From Bacillus mobilis (GTDB lineage: Bacteria; Bacillota; Bacilli; Bacillales; Bacillaceae_G), in contig NZ_MACF01000123.1 of the NCBI RefSeq assembly GCF_001884045.1, positions 1-64,000 on the forward strand: a stretch of DNA of 64,000 nt, in the 5' to 3' direction. The notes under the pieces were generated by a model. That model was not told the origin of the DNA, ran no database searches, and saw only the letters and a list, made by a program, of their open reading frames with translations. How positions within the stretch are numbered: the stretch's first letter is position 1; each line of letters starts with the position of its first letter. Made by a program: the position numbers and the translations under genes. Positions 60,471 to 64,000 of this stretch are shown here, in pieces.

Positions 60471-62456
60471 TTGAAAAAGATATGGGGGATTCTTTTTCTT
60501 TGCTTAACATTCATGTTAGTCGGATGCGGTAAAGAAGAAAAACCACAAGACGCGTTTAATACATATGCAAAAGCATGGAATAAACAAAAGTTTGCAGAAA
60601 TGTATGATCAATTATCAGAAAAGGCAAAAAAAGATATTTCAAAGAAAGAATTCACTGAGAAATATGAAAAAATTTATTCTGGCATTGAAGTGAAAGATTT
60701 AAAAGTAGAAACAGGGGAAGTAAAAGAAGATAAAAAAGATGAAGGTCCTGTTCCTTTTAAAGTAAGTATGGATACAGTAGGTGGAAAAATCACTTTTGGT
60801 CATGAAGCAAAAATGGTGAAAGAAAAAGATGGAGATAAAGAATCTTGGAAAGTAGATTGGACTCCTGATTTTATATTCCCAGGTATGACGAAAGATAGTA
60901 AAGTGCGTATGCAAACGACACAACCGAAGCGCGGAGAAATATATGACCGTAATGGTAAATATCTTGCAGTAAATGGTAAAGCTTCTGAAATCGGATTGAT
61001 TCCTGAACAGTTAGGTGATGCAGCTCCGCAAACGAAAGAAACGGTAGCAAAGTTGCTAAATATGTCTGTCGAAGAAATTGATCAAAAACTAGCAGCGAAA
61101 TGGGTAAAACCAAATTACCTTGTACCAATGGGAATATTGCCTGAAGGAGCAACCCAAAATACGTACATAGATTTACCTGGTGTTGCAACAAAGCCAGTAA
61201 ATGTTCGCTCATATCCATTAGGAGAAGAAGCAGCACATCTTACTGGCTATATTGGAAAAGTGAATGCTGAAGATTTAAAAACGCTACAAAAGAAAGGCTA
61301 TCAAGCAGATGATCCAGTAGGTAAAGCTGGTTTAGAGCAAGTACTGGAAGAAAAGTTACGCGGTAAAAAAGGCGGTCGTGTCTTCATAGAAGATGCACAA
61401 GGAAAAGAAATTAAAAATTTAGCAAAAACAGATGCTGTTGATGGAGAAAATGTAACTTTAACGATTGACAGTGCAGTTCAAAGCGAAATTTACAATGAAA
61501 TGAAAAATGAAGTAGGATCAAGTGCAGCCATTAATCCAAAGACTGGAGAAACACTTGCACTTGTGAGCACACCAGCTTATAACCCAAATACCCTTACAAG
61601 AGGGGCGTCAAAAGCGCAACGTGATGCGGTAAATAATGATCCGAAAAAACCGATGACGAATCGATTTACACAATTATCAGTTCCAGGATCTGTATTTAAG
61701 CCGATTACAGCTGCAATCGGTCTTGAAACGAAAACAATTGATCCAAAAGAAGAGTTGAAAATTGAAGGGTTAAAATGGACAAAAGATTCTTCTTGGGGTA
61801 ATTATTATGTAACACGTGTAAAAGATGCAAATCCGATTGATTTTGATAAAGCGATGAAATACTCGGATAATATTTATTTCGCACAAGAAGCTTTGAAAAT
61901 CGGAAAAGATAAATTTATGAGTGAAGCGAAAAAATTCGGATTCGATGAGAAACTCCCAATTGAATATGGATTCCCAGCTTCTAAAATTGCAAATGATGGC
62001 ATTAAAAACGATATTCAAATGGCAGACACAGGTTATGGACAAGGGCAAGTGTTAATGACGCCACTCCATCTAGCATTAACGTACGCACCAATTGTTAATG
62101 ATGGAAACATACCTTCTCCATATATTATTAAAACAGATAAGCAACCAAAAGTTTGGAAAGAGAATGTCATTTCAAAAGGAAACCAGGATATTTTAAAAAC
62201 TGCTATGACGAAAGTAATTAATGATCCAGATGGTACTGGGAAAATTGCTAAAATTGATGGTAAGACGCTTGCTGGAAAAACAGGCACAGCGGAATTAAAA
62301 GTATCAAAAGAGGCCGAAGGAAAAGAGCTAGGCTGGTTCGCTGCATTTGATTTAAATTCACCAGATATGGTCATTACAATGATGATTGAAGATGTAAAAG
62401 GTAGAGGCGGAAGTAACATTCCAGCTGAAAAAGTGAAAAATGTTTTTCAAAAATAA
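60471..62456 (+). CDS. Penicillin-binding transpeptidase with MecA-type N-terminal domain (PbpC-like)
   Basis: Lipoprotein class B PBP of 661 residues. Signal and lipobox FMLVGCG; NTF2-like MecA_N domain at about 25-140 (PQDAFNTYAKAWNKQKFAEMYDQL). The dimerisation domain holds KRGEIYDRNGKYLAVNG and the transpeptidase domain Ser407 in PGSVFKP, SDN at 465-467 and KTGTAE at 603-608. It resembles B. subtilis PBP3 (PbpC) and staphylococcal PBP2a in layout. Low-affinity beta-lactam tolerance is possible but not shown. The start is TTG after GAGGAGGAG. Single-gene unit. Confidence 0.85.
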   Translation: MKKIWGILFLCLTFMLVGCGKEEKPQDAFNTYAKAWNKQKFAEMYDQLSEKAKKDISKKEFTEKYEKIYSGIEVKDLKVETGEVKEDKKDEGPVPFKVSMDTVGGKITFGHEAKMVKEKDGDKESWKVDWTPDFIFPGMTKDSKVRMQTTQPKRGEIYDRNGKYLAVNGKASEIGLIPEQLGDAAPQTKETVAKLLNMSVEEIDQKLAAKWVKPNYLVPMGILPEGATQNTYIDLPGVATKPVNVRSYPLGEEAAHLTGYIGKVNAEDLKTLQKKGYQADDPVGKAGLEQVLEEKLRGKKGGRVFIEDAQGKEIKNLAKTDAVDGENVTLTIDSAVQSEIYNEMKNEVGSSAAINPKTGETLALVSTPAYNPNTLTRGASKAQRDAVNNDPKKPMTNRFTQLSVPGSVFKPITAAIGLETKTIDPKEELKIEGLKWTKDSSWGNYYVTRVKDANPIDFDKAMKYSDNIYFAQEALKIGKDKFMSEAKKFGFDEKLPIEYGFPASKIANDGIKNDIQMADTGYGQGQVLMTPLHLALTYAPIVNDGNIPSPYIIKTDKQPKVWKENVISKGNQDILKTAMTKVINDPDGTGKIAKIDGKTLAGKTGTAELKVSKEAEGKELGWFAAFDLNSPDMVITMMIEDVKGRGGSNIPAEKVKNVFQK

Positions 62457-62464
62457 TATGTAAT

Positions 62465-62503
62465 AAAAGGCTATCTCTATCATTTGTAGAGGTAGCCTTT
62501 TTG
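62465..62503 (+). terminator. Rho-independent terminator
   Basis: AAAAGGCTATCTCTA pairs with TAGAGGTAGCCTTTT (one mismatch). Confidence 0.85.
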
Positions 62504-62589
62504 TATGGGGAAATCATGATATCTGTATACCGAATTTTACAGAAACAAAATAAATCATTAACTTACGAAAAAAAAGTAGCTATTTTTTA

Positions 62590-62618
62590 TTGACATATCA
62601 TATAACTTTTTGTATTAT
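62590..62618 (+). promoter_or_regulatory. Promoter of the azoreductase gene
   Basis: TTGACA, 17 bases, TATTAT. Confidence 0.75.
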
Positions 62619-62635
62619 ACTTACATAAGGTAAGT
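62619..62635 (+). promoter_or_regulatory. Inverted-repeat operator, probably redox-sensing MarR/DUF24 type
   Basis: ACTTAC-ATAAG-GTAAGT directly follows the -10 box, where a bound repressor would block transcription. B. subtilis azoreductase and nitroreductase genes are repressed by thiol-sensing MarR-type proteins (YodB, CatR, MhqR) at similar positions. The regulator itself is not in the window. Confidence 0.5.
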
Positions 62636-62697
62636 TATTTACTTTCGAATTATAAATCTCAAATTAAAGATAAAATGTTTAAAAGGGAGAGAATACA

Positions 62698-63333
62698 ATG
62701 ACAAAAGTACTATTTATTACAGCAAATCCAAATTCAGCAGAAGGTTCTTATGGAATGGCAGTAGGGGAAGCTTTTATCGAAGCTTATAAAAACGAACATC
62801 CACAAGACGAAGTTGTAACAGTTGATCTATTCAACACTACAGTACCGGCAATCGATGCAGATGTATTCGCTGCTTGGGGTAAATTTGCAGCAGGTGAAGG
62901 CTTTGAAACTTTAACTGAAGTTCAACAACAAAAAGTTGCAGCAATGAACACAAACTTAGAAACATTTATGCATGCGGATCGTTATGTATTCGTAACTCCA
63001 ATGTGGAACTTTAGCTATCCACCAGTAGTAAAAGCATACTTAGATAACGTAGCAATTGCAGGTAAAACATTCAAGTATACTGAAAATGGTCCAGTTGGCT
63101 TATTAGAAGGCAAAAAAGCACTTCACATTCAAGCAACAGGTGGCGTTTATTCTGAAGGAGCATACGCATCTGTAGACTTCGGTCGCAATCACTTAAAAAC
63201 AGTATTAGAATTCGTTGGTGTAAATGATACTGAATATATTGCAGTTGAAGGTATGAATGCAAACCCTGAAAAAGCACAAGAAATTAAAGAAGTAGCAATT
63301 GCTAATGCTCGTGAATTAGCAAAACGTTTCTAA
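62698..63333 (+). CDS. azoR: FMN-dependent NADH-azoreductase
   Basis: Flavodoxin-fold quinone/azo reductase of 211 residues: VLFITANPNSAEGSYGMAVGEAFIEAY for the FMN phosphate, FVTPMWNFSYPPVVKAYLDNVAIAGKTFKYTENGPVGLL and HIQATGGVYSEG. These enzymes detoxify quinones and split azo bonds. AAGGGAGAG lies before ATG. The consensus promoter with a palindromic operator suggests strong induction by electrophiles. Confidence 0.9.
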   Translation: MTKVLFITANPNSAEGSYGMAVGEAFIEAYKNEHPQDEVVTVDLFNTTVPAIDADVFAAWGKFAAGEGFETLTEVQQQKVAAMNTNLETFMHADRYVFVTPMWNFSYPPVVKAYLDNVAIAGKTFKYTENGPVGLLEGKKALHIQATGGVYSEGAYASVDFGRNHLKTVLEFVGVNDTEYIAVEGMNANPEKAQEIKEVAIANARELAKRF

Positions 63334-63345
63334 TATAAAATGTTT

Positions 63346-63382
63346 AAAAATGTCCAAACACCTGTTGTTTGGACATTTTTTC
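63346..63382 (+). terminator. Rho-independent terminator of azoR
   Basis: AAAAATGTCCAAACA pairs with TGTTTGGACATTTTT. Confidence 0.9.
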
Positions 63383-63444
63383 TTCTTTTTCCTTCGTTTG
63401 TCTAGTATAATGAAGGTCGGAATGATAATAGGTGGGGGTTCTGT

Positions 63445-64000
63445 ATGATTCAAACGTTTTTTAAAATCTTTTATTTAATTTTAATCGTAATTGCGATTAC
63501 ACCGAGGATGTGGCGTCTGAAAAGACAAGTAAATACGATGTCGCCACAAGAAAAAGATAATGTTGTGTACAAAACGACAAATTGGTTTGGTAAGAAAATG
63601 GTACGTGTAGCTGGATCTACAGTTGAAGTAAAGGGACTTGAAAATGTTCCAAAAGATAAGCCGGTACTAGTTGTAAGTAATCATCAAAGTAATATGGATA
63701 TTCCTGTATTATTAGGTTACTTAAATAAACCAATTGGATTCGTTTCAAAAGCAGAGATTAAGAAGTTCCCAGTTGTACCAACTTGGATGGAACTTATGAA
63801 TTGTGTATTTATGAATCGTAATGATCGTCGTCAATCTCTTCAAGCGATTAAAGATGGAATTGAACTATTAAAGAATGGACATTCGATCGTAATCTTCCCA
63901 GAAGGAACGAGAAGTAAGGGTGGCGAAATTGGAGAGTTTAAGGCTGGGAGTTTTCACCTTGCAGTAAAATCTGGTGTAGCAATCTTACCTGTAACATTAG
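63445..64000 (+). CDS. plsC: 1-acyl-sn-glycerol-3-phosphate acyltransferase, 3'-truncated by window edge
   Basis: Adds the second acyl chain to make phosphatidic acid. The frame is open to the last base; 185 codons are visible. An N-terminal hydrophobic segment (MIQTFFKIFYLILIVIAIT) anchors it. The acyltransferase motifs are VVSNHQSNMDIPVLL (H-x4-D) and IVIFPEGTRSKGG. AGGTGGGGG lies before ATG. The frame does not reach a stop in the window. Confidence 0.85.
   Translation, partial: MIQTFFKIFYLILIVIAITPRMWRLKRQVNTMSPQEKDNVVYKTTNWFGKKMVRVAGSTVEVKGLENVPKDKPVLVVSNHQSNMDIPVLLGYLNKPIGFVSKAEIKKFPVVPTWMELMNCVFMNRNDRRQSLQAIKDGIELLKNGHSIVIFPEGTRSKGGEIGEFKAGSFHLAVKSGVAILPVTL

Overview
The window reads as chromosome of a Bacillus cereus-group bacterium. 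It is AT-rich, with strong AGGAGG-type ribosome sites, frequent TTG and GTG starts and spore genes. Many products closely resemble Bacillus proteins recalled from memory (YpgQ, YpgR, BrxA, Amj, YpjP, an intrinsically trimethoprim-tolerant-type DHFR, and a type-2 IleRS). No database search was possible, so all family names rest on motif recognition.

Layout. 1-1.3 kb: right end of an IS605-type element carrying a TnpB of unusual active-site layout and a structured 3' end that should be its omega-RNA. 1.4-5.9 kb: a small hypothetical gene, a secreted lipase, a Cys/Ser-repeat exosporium-type protein, a SpoVS paralog and a Gln/Pro-repeat protein; the last two minus-strand genes have sigma-K-like promoters. 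6-13 kb: housekeeping genes (ypgQ, ABC-F, BI-1 family, short SSB, ypgR, DCC thiol protein, bacilliredoxin, RsmJ-like methyltransferase). 13-30.5 kb: three aminoacyl-tRNA synthetase genes (argS, type-2 ileS, archaeal-type aspS), each behind its own T-box, with a 1400-residue TPR/C39-peptidase protein, a secreted metalloprotease and an orphan MurF between them. 30.6-38.2 kb: glycerate kinase plus permease, a two-component system with a PepSY protein, and a T-box-controlled NSS transporter. 38-49 kb: mixed metabolic and repair genes, Amj flippase, GntP permease with Fe-alcohol dehydrogenase, racemase, TrmO-like protein, acetyltransferases, HAD phosphatases and an EcsAB-like ABC exporter. 49.6-60.3 kb: ypjP and thyA-dfrA, which are neighbours in B. 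subtilis, are here separated by about 8.6 kb of accessory genes and two gene relics. 60.4-64 kb: MecA-type PBP, azoreductase with a likely redox operator, and a truncated plsC.

Most interesting signal. Between the T-box terminator and the aspS2 start lies an unannotated reading frame with a near-perfect Shine-Dalgarno. It begins GTG followed by five Asp codons and four Asn codons, and runs through the aspS2 ribosome site. The T-box specifier is GAC (Asp). This looks like a second, translational layer of Asp/Asn-tRNA sensing stacked on a T-box. An overlapping ATG frame is a competing reading. Other points of note: identical 19-nt boxes upstream of the two transport units flanking the two-component system, a Leu-type specifier for the NSS transporter, and a 25-residue membrane peptide gene.
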